Positions 45,993 through 54,124 of a DNA stretch of 64,000 bases are shown piece after piece. Each line of letters begins with the position of its first letter. Position 1 is the stretch's first letter. The position numbers and the translations under genes were made by a program. The notes beneath the pieces were generated by a model. It searched no databases and had not been told where the DNA came from. It saw nothing but the letters and a program-made list of their open reading frames with translations. The stretch is taken from contig JAYWBB010000083.1 of NCBI GenBank assembly GCA_043781855.1, positions 34,502 through 98,501 of the forward strand, in the 5' to 3' direction. This stretch comes from Nevskia sp043781855 (GTDB lineage: Bacteria > Pseudomonadota > Gammaproteobacteria > Nevskiales > Nevskiaceae).

Positions 45993-47639
45993 CTATTTCC
46001 GTCCGGAATCCGCCGCCGGCTCGGCGCCCGCCGGCTTGCCGCGCAGCAGCGATTCGGGGTGCTGTTCGAGATAGTCCGACAGCGCGCGCAGGCTCGCGGC
46101 CGCACGGTCGACCTGCTGCAGTGTACGGCGCGTATCCAGTTGCAAGGATGAATTCGGCGAGGCCAGGTTCTGGTCGAGCGACTGGATCGTCCGGCTCGCG
46201 TCCTTCAGCACCTGCGCCGCCTGCGGCGCGAGATCGTGGTCGAGCCGCTTGAGCAGGCTGTTGGCGCTGTCCAGCGTGCCGTGCAGGTCGGTGCCGAGCT
46301 GGTCGAAGGGAATTGCGTTGATCTTGTCGATGATGCTTTCGATCTTGGTCTGGATTTCCTCGAGGCTGCCGGGCGCCGTTGGAATTTCCAGCCGGCCGGT
46401 CTGACGCGGAATCGGCAATGTCCGCGCGCCGGGCTTGAAGAACAGCGCGATATAGAGCTGCCCGGTGATCAGGTTGCCCGAGCGCAGCTGCGCGTGCAGG
46501 CCCTGGTCGATGAAACGCTGGATCATCCGGTTCGGCATGCCCGCTTCGCCCTGATCCTTTTCAAGCTGCGCGAGCGTGCGATACGCCGGCCCGAGGCGCT
46601 CCGGGAACAGCTCCAGCACGACGTTCGTATAGAAGCTCTTGCGCGCGGTGTCGTACTGCGGTTCGATGGTCTTGACCGAGCCGATGACGATGCCCTGGAA
46701 GTCGACATTGGTGCCGGCGGCGAGCCCGCGCGTCGACTGTCGGAACACCAGCAGCGCCTCGATCGACCGGCCGTCCGGCGGCGCCAGCGCGGCGGCCTGT
46801 TCGGAGAAAAGCTCGAACTCGGCGTTCTGCGCAGCGGGCGGCCCCGGTTCGTTCTCGTTCAGCGACTGGAACGCGATGCCGCCGGCCAGCACCGTTGCCA
46901 GCGATTGCGTATTGAGCTTGAGTCCGGCCGAACTCAAGGAAAGATCGACGCCGCCGGCATTCCAGAAATGCGTGCTGGTGGTCACGTACTGGTCGTACGG
47001 CGCATCGACAAAAATCTGCACCGTGACGCTCTTGCCGTCTTCGGCAAGCACCGAGTCGACCACCTGGCCAACCGCGATGCGCCGGTAGTAGACCGGCGAG
47101 CCGATCGACAGCGAGCCGGCGTCGCGAGTGTGCAGCGTGAAGCGCCGGCCCTTCTGATCGTGCGTGACTGGCGGCGGTTTTTCGAGTCCCGTGAAGTCCT
47201 TTTTTTCATCGTCCGACGCGCCGACATCGACGCCGATGTAAGCGCCGGAGATCAGCGTGTTGATGCCGGACACGCCGCCGATACCGATACGCGGCCGCAC
47301 GATCCAGAAGCGCGAGTCCTGGGTCGCGACCCATCCCGCGCTCTTCACCAGCGCGACGGTGACGACAACGTTCTTGCCGTCGTCGGTCAGCACGATGTTG
47401 CGCACCTTGCCGATCACCACGTCCTTGTAGCGGACCTCGGTCTTGCCGGTTTCGAGGCCTTCGGCGGTCTCGAAGGTGATGTGGATCGTCGGGCCGGCCT
47501 GCAGGTAAGTGCGGACCACGAGCAGGAGGCCGGCGAGTGCGGCAATCAGCGGCACCAGCCAGATCAGCGAAAAACGCAGTCCGCCCGGGCGACGAATTTC
47601 CGGTTCCGGCAGGTCGTTGACATCGTCCGCTTCGGTCAT
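45993..47639 (-). CDS. pqiB: PqiB, MCE-domain intermembrane transport protein
   Basis: It starts at ATG 47639, sharing 4 bp (ATGA) with the end of the second pqiA gene; a longer in-frame reading from 48119 overlaps pqiA and is rejected. One transmembrane helix (LIWLVPLIAALAGLLLVVRT) is followed by three MCE domains (GLETGKTEVRYKDVVIGKV, GSLSIGSPVYYRRIAVGQVV, GLAAGTNVDFQGIVIGSVKT) and a long C-terminal helix (IDKINAIPFDQLGTDLHGTL) that builds the coiled-coil needle. At 548 aa it equals E. coli PqiB (546 aa). It forms a hexameric tunnel for lipids between the membranes. Confidence 0.96.
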   Translation of the reverse strand: MTEADDVNDLPEPEIRRPGGLRFSLIWLVPLIAALAGLLLVVRTYLQAGPTIHITFETAEGLETGKTEVRYKDVVIGKVRNIVLTDDGKNVVVTVALVKSAGWVATQDSRFWIVRPRIGIGGVSGINTLISGAYIGVDVGASDDEKKDFTGLEKPPPVTHDQKGRRFTLHTRDAGSLSIGSPVYYRRIAVGQVVDSVLAEDGKSVTVQIFVDAPYDQYVTTSTHFWNAGGVDLSLSSAGLKLNTQSLATVLAGGIAFQSLNENEPGPPAAQNAEFELFSEQAAALAPPDGRSIEALLVFRQSTRGLAAGTNVDFQGIVIGSVKTIEPQYDTARKSFYTNVVLELFPERLGPAYRTLAQLEKDQGEAGMPNRMIQRFIDQGLHAQLRSGNLITGQLYIALFFKPGARTLPIPRQTGRLEIPTAPGSLEEIQTKIESIIDKINAIPFDQLGTDLHGTLDSANSLLKRLDHDLAPQAAQVLKDASRTIQSLDQNLASPNSSLQLDTRRTLQQVDRAAASLRALSDYLEQHPESLLRGKPAGAEPAADSGRK

Positions 47640-48274
47640 TGCCGCGAAGGATCCTTTTCCGGCGCATCCCAGATCAGCCTCGGATCGAAGCTCATCGTCG
47701 CCAGCATGGTCAGCACGACGACGGCGCCGAAGGCGATGATGCCGCCGCCGGGCTCGATGCGCGCCAACGGCCCGAAGTGTACCAGCGCCACCAGCAGCGC
47801 CACGGCGAAGACATCGAGCATCGACCAGTGGCCGATGAACTCCATGATGCGATAAAGCCGCGCGCGCTCCGGCCGGCGCCAGACGGAACCGCACTGTGTC
47901 GTGACCAGCAGCATGACCAGCGTGCCGATCTTCAATAGCGGTACGACGATGCTGGCGGTGAAGACGATGACTGCGAGATCCCAGGAGCCATAACGCCAGA
48001 GTTCGACGACACCCGAAAGGATCGTGTCGCTGGAGCGGTCGAAGCCTTGCGTCGTGTACAGCACCGGCAGCAGGTTCGCCGGCAGGTAGAGAATCGTTGC
48101 GGCGATGACGTAGGCCCACGTTCGATGCAGGGAATCGCGCTTGCGTCGGTGCAGCGTCGTTGCGCAGCGCGGGCAGTGGCCGAGGTCGGCGGCGCCAGCC
48201 GGCGTGCGCAACACCAGGCCGCAGGTCTCGCAGGCGATCATGCGCAGCGCCGTCGCACGCGCGGCGAGGCTCAT
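47636..48274 (-). CDS. pqiA: PqiA family membrane protein, second half-size subunit
   Basis: A 212-aa half of the usual about 417-aa PqiA. It has one N-terminal zinc ribbon (IACETCGLVLR, CPRCATTLHRRKRDSLHRTW) and four helices (AATILYLPANLLPVLYTTQG, LKIGTLVMLLVTTQ, LDVFAVALLVALVHFG, IIAFGAVVVLTMLATMSFDP). In E. coli two such repeats are fused in one protein; here they are separate genes overlapped by ATGA. It is in the inner membrane and is expected to feed or energise the PqiB tunnel. Both flanking joints are 4-bp overlaps, so translational coupling is likely. Confidence 0.93.
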   Translation of the reverse strand: MSLAARATALRMIACETCGLVLRTPAGAADLGHCPRCATTLHRRKRDSLHRTWAYVIAATILYLPANLLPVLYTTQGFDRSSDTILSGVVELWRYGSWDLAVIVFTASIVVPLLKIGTLVMLLVTTQCGSVWRRPERARLYRIMEFIGHWSMLDVFAVALLVALVHFGPLARIEPGGGIIAFGAVVVLTMLATMSFDPRLIWDAPEKDPSRQ

Positions 48275-48879
48275 GCGCGCGCGTCCTCGAATTTATCCCA
48301 GAGTTCGCGCAGATCGAAGCTGCCGAGCGCGGTCAGCAGGATCGTCAGCACGGCGAAGGCCCAGAGCCCGGGCTCAGGCGTGACGTCGGCAAGGCTGCGC
48401 ATCTTCACGACGGAGACCAGCACGCCGACCAGGAACACTTCGACCATGGCCCAGGGCCGCAGTTGCTGGAGCAGGCGCAGCGCACCGGAAAACTCTTTCG
48501 GCGCGCGGCCCGCGTGCAGGCCCGGCAGCACGTAAAGGTACAGGGCGATCTGGAGCAGTGGAAACGTGAACACGGTGAGCGCGGCGATCGCCGCCACGGC
48601 GGCGATGCCGGAATCCCAGGCCGTGAGAATCATCTGCCAGAGCGCGGCTTCGGTGGTCACACCCTGCGACTCCATGACCACGATCGGATAGACGTTGGCG
48701 ACGACGAAAACGATCGCGCTGGCCACGGTCAGCGCCAGCATCTCGTCGAGATCGAAGCGCGAACGGCGGTACAGAGGCCCACCGCAGACCCGGCAGGTCG
48801 CCAGATCACCGGGCGTGAGGCCAGCCCGGCGATGCACGGTGTCGCAGTATTCGCAGACGATCAGCGGAGCGGCGGTCAT
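48271..48879 (-). CDS. pqiA: PqiA family membrane protein, first half-size subunit
   Basis: First gene of the pqi operon, 202 aa. It has its own zinc ribbon (IVCEYCDTVHRR, CRVCGGPLYRRSRFDLDEML) and four helices (ALTVASAIVFVVANVYPIVV, IAALTVFTFPLLQIALYLYV, MVEVFLVGVLVSVVKMRSL, GLWAFAVLTILLTALGSFDL). It matches the N-terminal repeat of fused PqiA. Keeping complete zinc ribbons in both halves argues that the split is natural and not a frameshift in a fused gene. It is divergent from slyX with an 86-bp gap. Confidence 0.93.
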   Translation of the reverse strand: MTAAPLIVCEYCDTVHRRAGLTPGDLATCRVCGGPLYRRSRFDLDEMLALTVASAIVFVVANVYPIVVMESQGVTTEAALWQMILTAWDSGIAAVAAIAALTVFTFPLLQIALYLYVLPGLHAGRAPKEFSGALRLLQQLRPWAMVEVFLVGVLVSVVKMRSLADVTPEPGLWAFAVLTILLTALGSFDLRELWDKFEDARA

Positions 48880-48965
48880 GGGCAGTGACTAACGTGAGCA
48901 GCAAGCATAGCGCGTGCGCGCCGCTAAACTGGCGCCCAGCCTATGACCAATGGCGGAAGAAAAAG

Positions 48966-49181
48966 ATGCAGCCGACGATCGAACAACGCCTGATCGAGAT
49001 CGAAACTAAATTCGCCTACCAGGAAGATGCGCTGCAGGTCATGAGCGAAGAACTCGCGCGTCAGCGCCGTGAGATCGAGCAACTCGAAATCCGCTGCCGG
49101 CAACTGCAGGAGCGTCTCGCGAATCAGGCCGACCCGGTGTTCCAGGGCACCGCGCGCGACGAGATTCCGCCGCACTGGTAA
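48966..49181 (+). CDS. slyX: SlyX family protein
   Basis: The start is ATG 48966, with a purine-rich GGAAGAAAAAG just upstream; a longer frame from 48885 is unlikely. The 71-aa product is a coiled coil (RLIEIETKFAYQEDALQVMS, ARQRREIEQLEIRCRQLQER) ending in the conserved EIPPHW, the SlyX hallmark. The function is unknown despite wide distribution; it often lies near slyD or fkpA. Here it is divergent from the pqi operon, and two FKBP genes lie far off. It converges with a small Cys-rich gene. Confidence 0.93.
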   Translation: MQPTIEQRLIEIETKFAYQEDALQVMSEELARQRREIEQLEIRCRQLQERLANQADPVFQGTARDEIPPHW

Positions 49182-49190
49182 GGCGGTTCG

Positions 49191-49337
49191 CTAGCGTTGC
49201 ACCGCCTCCATCTTCTGCCAGCGCGCCAGCTCGCGCAGGTAAATCTTCAGCTCGCAGTCGGCGCAGCCGCCGCCGCAGCAGTCGTAGTTCTGCGGCGGTT
49301 GCGGCTTCTGCGGCAGCGTCTGACCCGGATCGCTCAT
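49191..49337 (-). CDS. Small Oxidored-like (PF09791) Cys-rich protein, 48 aa
   Basis: Start ATG 49337 gives MSDPGQTLPQKPQPPQ, followed by the domain signature NYDCCGGGCADCELKIYLRE and LARWQKM. The Pro-rich lead plus CCxGGCxxC is the oxidoreductase-like N-terminal family pattern, found as short proteins in bacteria and at the N-terminus of some eukaryotic proteins. Four cysteines in seven positions suggest metal binding. Activity is not known. It converges with slyX, leaving 9 bp between stops. Confidence 0.82.
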   Translation of the reverse strand: MSDPGQTLPQKPQPPQNYDCCGGGCADCELKIYLRELARWQKMEAVQR

Positions 49338-49415
49338 CGCGCGAGCATAGCGAAGACGCGGTGCCCGGACGATGTGCGAAGCTTCTGCGGACACCTCGAA
49401 TCAGGACCCGGCGAC

Positions 49416-50450
49416 ATGGCCAGAACCAGACCGACCACGGCGCAGGCGCTGCTCGCAGCGCAGGTCAAATTCATCGTCGACGAGCTGAGCGGCGCCGGCC
49501 TGAAAACCCTGATCGAGGACGAGATCGACGCCGCACTTGCCGACGCCGGCCGGTTGCAGCTTGGCGAGGTGGTGACGCGCGAGATGATCAAGCGGACGGC
49601 GCACGCCTACGCCATCGACATCGAACTCGGGCCCGGTGTGCCGGAACTGGTCGGCGACATCGCCCGCGCGCTTTACGCACACGAAACCCACAACAATACC
49701 CGCGTCGGCGACCTGATCGACGACGCGCTGTTCGCCGAACTGCTGGACCAGGGCCTGGAGCTGAAATCGCTGCGCGAAAAACTGATCCGCGAAGTGGTGA
49801 CCAGCCCGCTCTACACCGATTTCGCCTCGGATCTTCTGTACCGCGGCATCACCGGCTATCTGGCGCAGAACGCGCTGACGCGGAACATCCCTGGCGCCGG
49901 TTCGATAATGAAGCTCGGCCGTGCCGCGCTGAGCAAGACCACACCGAAGTTTGAAGCTTCGCTGGAAGACGGCCTGCGAAAATACATCGGCAAGACCGTG
50001 CAGGCTTCGACCGGACGCAGCGCCGAATTTCTGGCCGAGCGTGCCGGCGCCGAGATGCTGCGCGAGATCGGTCTCGACATCTGGCAGAAGCTCAAACACC
50101 AGCAGATCGGCGCGCTGCGCGAGGACATCGGCAGCCGCGATGTCGAGGAAATCTTCGTCAACGGCTACGAGTTCTGGCGCCGCCTGCGGAAGAGCGATTA
50201 CTACCGCGTGCTGATCGATGCCGGCATCGACAGTTTCTTCGACAAGTACGAACGCGCAACACTCGCCGCCCTGCTCGAAGACCTTGGCGTCACGCGCGGG
50301 ATGATCATCGCCGAGGGTCTGCGCTATGCGCCGCCGGCGCTGAAGCTGCTGAAGAAAAAGAAGCTGCTGGAACCGCTGCTGCGGCGGCGCTTGCAGGGCT
50401 TCTATGGTTCGAAGGCGGTGGCCGATATTCTCGCTGCGGGCAGAACATAA
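49416..50450 (+). CDS. Conserved-looking hypothetical protein (344 aa)
   Basis: ATG 49416 has AGGA 11 nt upstream; longer in-frame readings run over the convergent small gene. No signal peptide or transmembrane helix is seen. The protein is helical: AALLAAQVKFIVDELSGAGL at the start, then EVVTREMIKRTAHAYAIDIE, DLLYRGITGYLAQNALTRNI, a basic loop around PGAGSIMKLGRAALSKTTP and a Lys/Leu-rich end (LKLLKKKKLLEPLLRRRLQG). It resembles proteobacterial conserved hypothetical proteins of about 330 aa that I cannot tie to a Pfam name. It is a single gene with normal codon use and converges with the acidic protein gene. Confidence 0.75.
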   Translation: MARTRPTTAQALLAAQVKFIVDELSGAGLKTLIEDEIDAALADAGRLQLGEVVTREMIKRTAHAYAIDIELGPGVPELVGDIARALYAHETHNNTRVGDLIDDALFAELLDQGLELKSLREKLIREVVTSPLYTDFASDLLYRGITGYLAQNALTRNIPGAGSIMKLGRAALSKTTPKFEASLEDGLRKYIGKTVQASTGRSAEFLAERAGAEMLREIGLDIWQKLKHQQIGALREDIGSRDVEEIFVNGYEFWRRLRKSDYYRVLIDAGIDSFFDKYERATLAALLEDLGVTRGMIIAEGLRYAPPALKLLKKKKLLEPLLRRRLQGFYGSKAVADILAAGRT

Positions 50451-50523
50451 ACGCGGCAACCGGCTCGCGCATCCGGGCCGCATTGACTTCCGATCATGTG
50501 CCGCGAGCGTCGGCTGACGTGGA

Positions 50524-50952
50524 TCATTCGTCTTCATCTTCATCTTCATCTTCATCTTCGTCTTCATCTTCGTCGTCGGGCTCCTCATCGTCGAGATCGT
50601 CGGCGCCATCCGGGCCGCCGCCTTCGGCAATTGCGAGTTCCGCCTCGTCCAGTCCCTGACCGCCGCCGATCTCGCTTTCGTCGACGATGCTCAGCGAACT
50701 GTCGTCGGCGTTCGCGGTAGTCAGCGGTGTGCCGCCGCCGGTTTCGTCGAGCAGGGTTTCCGGCTCGAGATCGTCGGCGGTCGGGGTGTTGTCGACGCTG
50801 CCGTCGGGTACGCCGCCGCCCTCGTCGTAGCGCTGGGCCTCCTGCGCCGTGCGGTCGCGCGGATCGCCGTCCGGGTGGCGCGTCGGTGCGGCGCGATCGT
50901 CGTCGAAATTCAACTCTGTGGGAATATCGTCGCAGGATTTGCGCTTGGCCAT
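50524..50952 (-). CDS. Acidic disordered protein with (Asp-Glu) repeat tail
   Basis: Start ATG 50952 (MAKRKSCDDIPTELNF), with GGAG about 9 nt upstream. The 142-aa product is basic for only the first five residues, then very acidic and Gly-rich, without hydrophobic core, so probably disordered. The C-terminus is an uninterrupted Asp-Glu run encoded by hexanucleotide repeats (50527-50574). No family is recognised. Similar acidic tails bind basic proteins or cations; a link to the Lys-rich histone-like protein would be speculation. It is a single gene. Confidence 0.72.
   Translation of the reverse strand: MAKRKSCDDIPTELNFDDDRAAPTRHPDGDPRDRTAQEAQRYDEGGGVPDGSVDNTPTADDLEPETLLDETGGGTPLTTANADDSSLSIVDESEIGGGQGLDEAELAIAEGGGPDGADDLDDEEPDDEDEDEDEDEDEDEDE
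50527..50574. repeat. Hexanucleotide tandem repeat TTC(A/G)TC x8
   Basis: Eight contiguous 6-bp units, five TTCATC and three TTCGTC, encode the Asp-Glu tail of the overlapping gene. Changes in copy number would change tail length by two residues and keep the frame. Confidence 0.9.
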
Positions 50953-51061
50953 GGGGGTCTCCGGAATGGGCGCAGCGCGCCGGAGACTTCCGGATCGCGT
51001 CGCGATATTCATCAGACCCGGCGCCGCCGCAATAAATTCAACGAGCGACGGTCATGCCGAT

Positions 51062-52825
51062 TCAAATGCGCCGCCGCTCCGCGATCCAGCGATCGATCTT
51101 GGCATCGAGCACATCCAGCGGCACCGCGCCGTCCTTCAATATCTGGGTGTGGAATTCGCGGAGGTCGAATTTTTCTCCGAACGCTTTTTCGGCCCTTGCG
51201 CGCAACGCCAGAATTTTCAGCTCGCCGATCTTGTAGGCCAGCGCCTGGCCCGGGATCGCCATGTAGCGCTCGGTCTCGGCGACGGCATTGGTTTCGGTCT
51301 GGCCGGCGTTGCTGAGCATGTAGTCGATGACCTGCTGCCGGGTCCAGCCCTTGGCGTGCAGGCCGGTATCGACGACCAGGCGCGTCGCGCGAAACAGCTC
51401 GGCCTGAAGGCGTCCGAAATACTGATACGGATCGGTGTACACGCCGACTTCCCGACCCAGCGATTCGGCATACGCGGTAAAACTGCCGAAGCGCCGAAGC
51501 GCCGAAGCGCCGAAGCGCCGGCACGCCGTGCAATTCCTGCTGGATGCCGATCTGGAAATGATGACCGGGAATCGCCTCGTGCAGGAACAGCGATTCCGCC
51601 TGCCAGGTCTTTCGTGACGCCAGGTCGTAGGTGTTGACGTAGAAGATGCCGGGCCGGCTGCCGTCTTCGCTCGGCCGCTGGTACGAACCGCCGGCCTGCG
51701 CCTGCGCACGGAAGGCTTCGACCGGGCGAATCTCGAAGCCGGCTTTCGGCTGGATCGAAAACAGTCTCGGCACGCCGGCCTGCACTCTTGCGCTGAGCGC
51801 GTTGTAGGCGCCGAGCAGCGCATCTTCGCTGGCGAAGGCAAAGCGTGGATCGGAGTTGGCGTAGGCGAAGAACGCCTTGAGATCACCCTTGAAACCGACC
51901 TGCGCCATGACCGCGCGGATCTCGCCCTGGATGCGGGCGACCTCGCCCAGGCCCAGCTCGTGAATCTGCGCCGGCGTCAGGTCTGTGGTCGTGATCGCCC
52001 GCACGCGGAATGCGTACCACGCGGCGCCATCGGGCAAACCGTCGAGGCCGACGCTGGCGCGGGTCTTCGGCAGATAGTCGTTACGCAGGTAATCGCGCAG
52101 GCGCGCGTAAGCCGGCAACAGCTGCAGGCCGATCAGAGCGCGATAGGCCGCCGTGATCCGCTGTCGGTCGGCGTCGCTGAAACTCGGTGGCAGATGGGCG
52201 ATTGGCTGCCAGAACAGGCTTTGCTCGGGAGTCGCAACGGTCAGTGCATCGAGCTGCGCGATGGCCTTGGTCATCAGTACCGTCGGCTGCACGCAGCCTT
52301 TTGCAAGGCCCTCGCGCATGTTGGCGATGGCCTGATCGAACAGGATCGGAACCTGCGAAGCGCGCTTCGCCCAGTGGTCGTAGTCCGGTACGTTTTTGAA
52401 CGGCTGCGAGCCGGTGCCGGAACCGAGCTGCACGAAGGTGCTGGCGATGTTGTAGAACTGGTTGACCGGAATCAGCCAGTCGGGAAAACGCTCGCCTTCG
52501 AGATCGCGTTCGAGGTTGCGGCGGAATACCTCGGCGCTGAGGCGGTCCTGTTCACCGAGAGTCGCCGCATCGATGGCCTTGATCCGCGCCAGCCATTTCT
52601 CGTCGAAGGCATGTTCCCGCGCCCGGTATTCGGCAGCCGGTCGTTGTAACGGTTATCGCCGACCGAGGTCGCCTGCAGCGGATGCAGCGCCAGCGATTCT
52701 TCCCAGAATTCCGCAAAGAGCGGCTGCAGGCCGGACGACGCTGAGATCTCGGGCTGCGCGGCAGGCCGCGCTGCGCAGGCGGCGAGCAGCAAAGCGAGGG
52801 CAAGCGAAAGCAATCTGCGGATCAT
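51062..52825 (-). pseudogene. DUF885 family lipoprotein gene disrupted by two frameshifts
   Basis: The N-terminal frame from 52825 gives a lipoprotein signal (SLALALLLAACAARP) and the DUF885 opening HPLQATSVGDNRYNDRLP, then breaks near 52632. The family sequence goes on in the next frame (EYRAREHAFDEKWLARIKAI) through the motif LHEAIPGHHFQIGIQQELHG, and breaks again inside an 8-bp tandem repeat (51485-51516). It resumes in a third reading with GSFTAYAESLGREVGVYTD and ends DVLDAKIDRWIAERRRI at 51062. The first and last segments are in the same frame, so the two shifts cancel. It is a paralogue of the intact gene at 16738-18549. It could be a decayed gene, a phase-off state plus an error, or an assembly fault. 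Confidence 0.85.
51485..51516. repeat. 8-bp tandem repeat GCCGAAGC x4 inside the DUF885 pseudogene
   Basis: Four perfect GCCGAAGC units. On the coding strand they give two units more than the in-frame form, adding 16 bp and shifting the frame. Copy numbers of 2, 5 or 8 would join the upstream and downstream family frames. Confidence 0.92.
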
Positions 52826-52979
52826 GGCGAATCCTGAAATCGGGGTTGATGAAAAAGTATCATGCGGCGTTGTAGGTATCTCGAATGCACAGGCTCAGCC
52901 ACCGCCCGGATGAGGGTTGGCAGACATCCGCAGACTCCCATCCCCGGTGATAGCGTTTACCCATGCCAAACTGACGACC

Positions 52980-53978
52980 ATGAACATCCCGCTTTCTGTC
53001 CTCGATCTCGCCCCGGTCGCCACTGGCACCACGGCCGCGCAGGCGCTGCGCCAGACGGTCGATCTCGCGCGGCTCGCCGAACGTCTCGGCTATGTCCGCT
53101 ACTGGTTTGCCGAGCACCACAGCATGGCCAGCGTCGCCAGCGCGGCGCCGGAAATCCTGATCGGCCATGTCGCCTCGGCAACCCGGACGATCCGTGTCGG
53201 CGCGGGCGGCATCATGCTGCCGAACCATGCGCCGCTGCGGATCGCCGAAGCGTTCAAGACGCTGGAAGCGCTGCATCCCGGCCGTATCGATCTCGGCGTC
53301 GGCCGCGCGCCAGGTTCGCAGCCGGCGGCCAGCCGCGCGCTGCGCGCCCAGGGCGGCGAGCAGTTTCCGGCGCTGATGTCCGAGCTGCTGACGCTGGGGC
53401 GCGGCGGCTATGCGCCGGGTCATCCCTATCATCGCGTCACCGTCACGCCGGGCGACGTGATGCTGCCGCCGATCTGGATACTCGGCTCCAGCGGCGCCAG
53501 CGCCAGTTCGGCGGCCGCAGCCGGCATGGGCTACAGCTTCGCGAGTCACTTCAGTCCGGCGCCGGCGGCGCCGGCATTCTCGGCGTATCGCGAAAGCTTT
53601 CGTCCATCCGAACAGTTCCCGAAACCGCACGCGATCCTCGGTGTCGCCGTGGTCTGCGCCGAGACCGATGCCCATGCGCACTATCTCGCGTCGACGATGG
53701 AACTGGCCTGGCTGAGAATTTCGCGCGGCGAGTTCCTGCCGTTGCCGACTCCTGAGGAAGCAAGGGCCTATCCCTGGTCCGAGGCCGAGCGCGATCACCT
53801 GCGTTACAGCCGTGGTCCCAGCGTCATCGGCTCGCCGACGACGGTGCGGGCGCAGATCGAGGCGATGGTGAGCGCGAGCGGCGCCGACGAAGTCATGGTC
53901 GTCAGCAATCTGCACAGCCATGCCGAGCGTCTGCGCTCCTACGAATTGCTGAGCGGCGCGTTCGCGCTCGCGGACTGA
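52980..53978 (+). CDS. LLM-class flavin-dependent oxidoreductase (luciferase-like)
   Basis: Start ATG 52980 gives the classic MNIPLSVLDLAPVATGTTA opening of the MsnO8/YhbW subgroup. Further family blocks are AERLGYVRYWFAEHHSM near residue 45, PEILIGHVASATRTIRVGAG, MLPNHAPLRIAEAFKTLEAL, RIDLGVGRAPG and the closing VIGSPTTVRAQIEAMVSASG. At 332 aa it is a complete TIM-barrel monooxygenase using reduced FMN; the substrate is unknown and bioluminescence is not implied. It is divergent from the DUF885 pseudogene, with a 154-bp gap, and followed by the DUF3014 gene on the same strand. Confidence 0.93.
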   Translation: MNIPLSVLDLAPVATGTTAAQALRQTVDLARLAERLGYVRYWFAEHHSMASVASAAPEILIGHVASATRTIRVGAGGIMLPNHAPLRIAEAFKTLEALHPGRIDLGVGRAPGSQPAASRALRAQGGEQFPALMSELLTLGRGGYAPGHPYHRVTVTPGDVMLPPIWILGSSGASASSAAAAGMGYSFASHFSPAPAAPAFSAYRESFRPSEQFPKPHAILGVAVVCAETDAHAHYLASTMELAWLRISRGEFLPLPTPEEARAYPWSEAERDHLRYSRGPSVIGSPTTVRAQIEAMVSASGADEVMVVSNLHSHAERLRSYELLSGAFALAD

Positions 53979-54124
53979 CCGCCGCGGTCACGATGCGGCT
54001 GGATTTCCGGCGAAGGTGCGACGACGCAACCCGCGGAAAATTTGTCTCACGGAACCAGGGCGCCGACACTTCGGGTGATGATCGCGCTGCGCCAACGGGC
54101 GCCGGGACTCGGAAGGCGAAGACG

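Noticed and set aside
47636..48879. pqiA as one gene broken by a frameshift
   Set aside because: Each half has its own complete zinc ribbon and four helices, and the joint is a clean ATGA start-stop overlap like the one with pqiB, so the split is natural.
51485..51516. CRISPR-like repeat
   Set aside because: The unit is 8 bp, contiguous, with no spacers, and lies inside a coding sequence; it is a simple sequence repeat.
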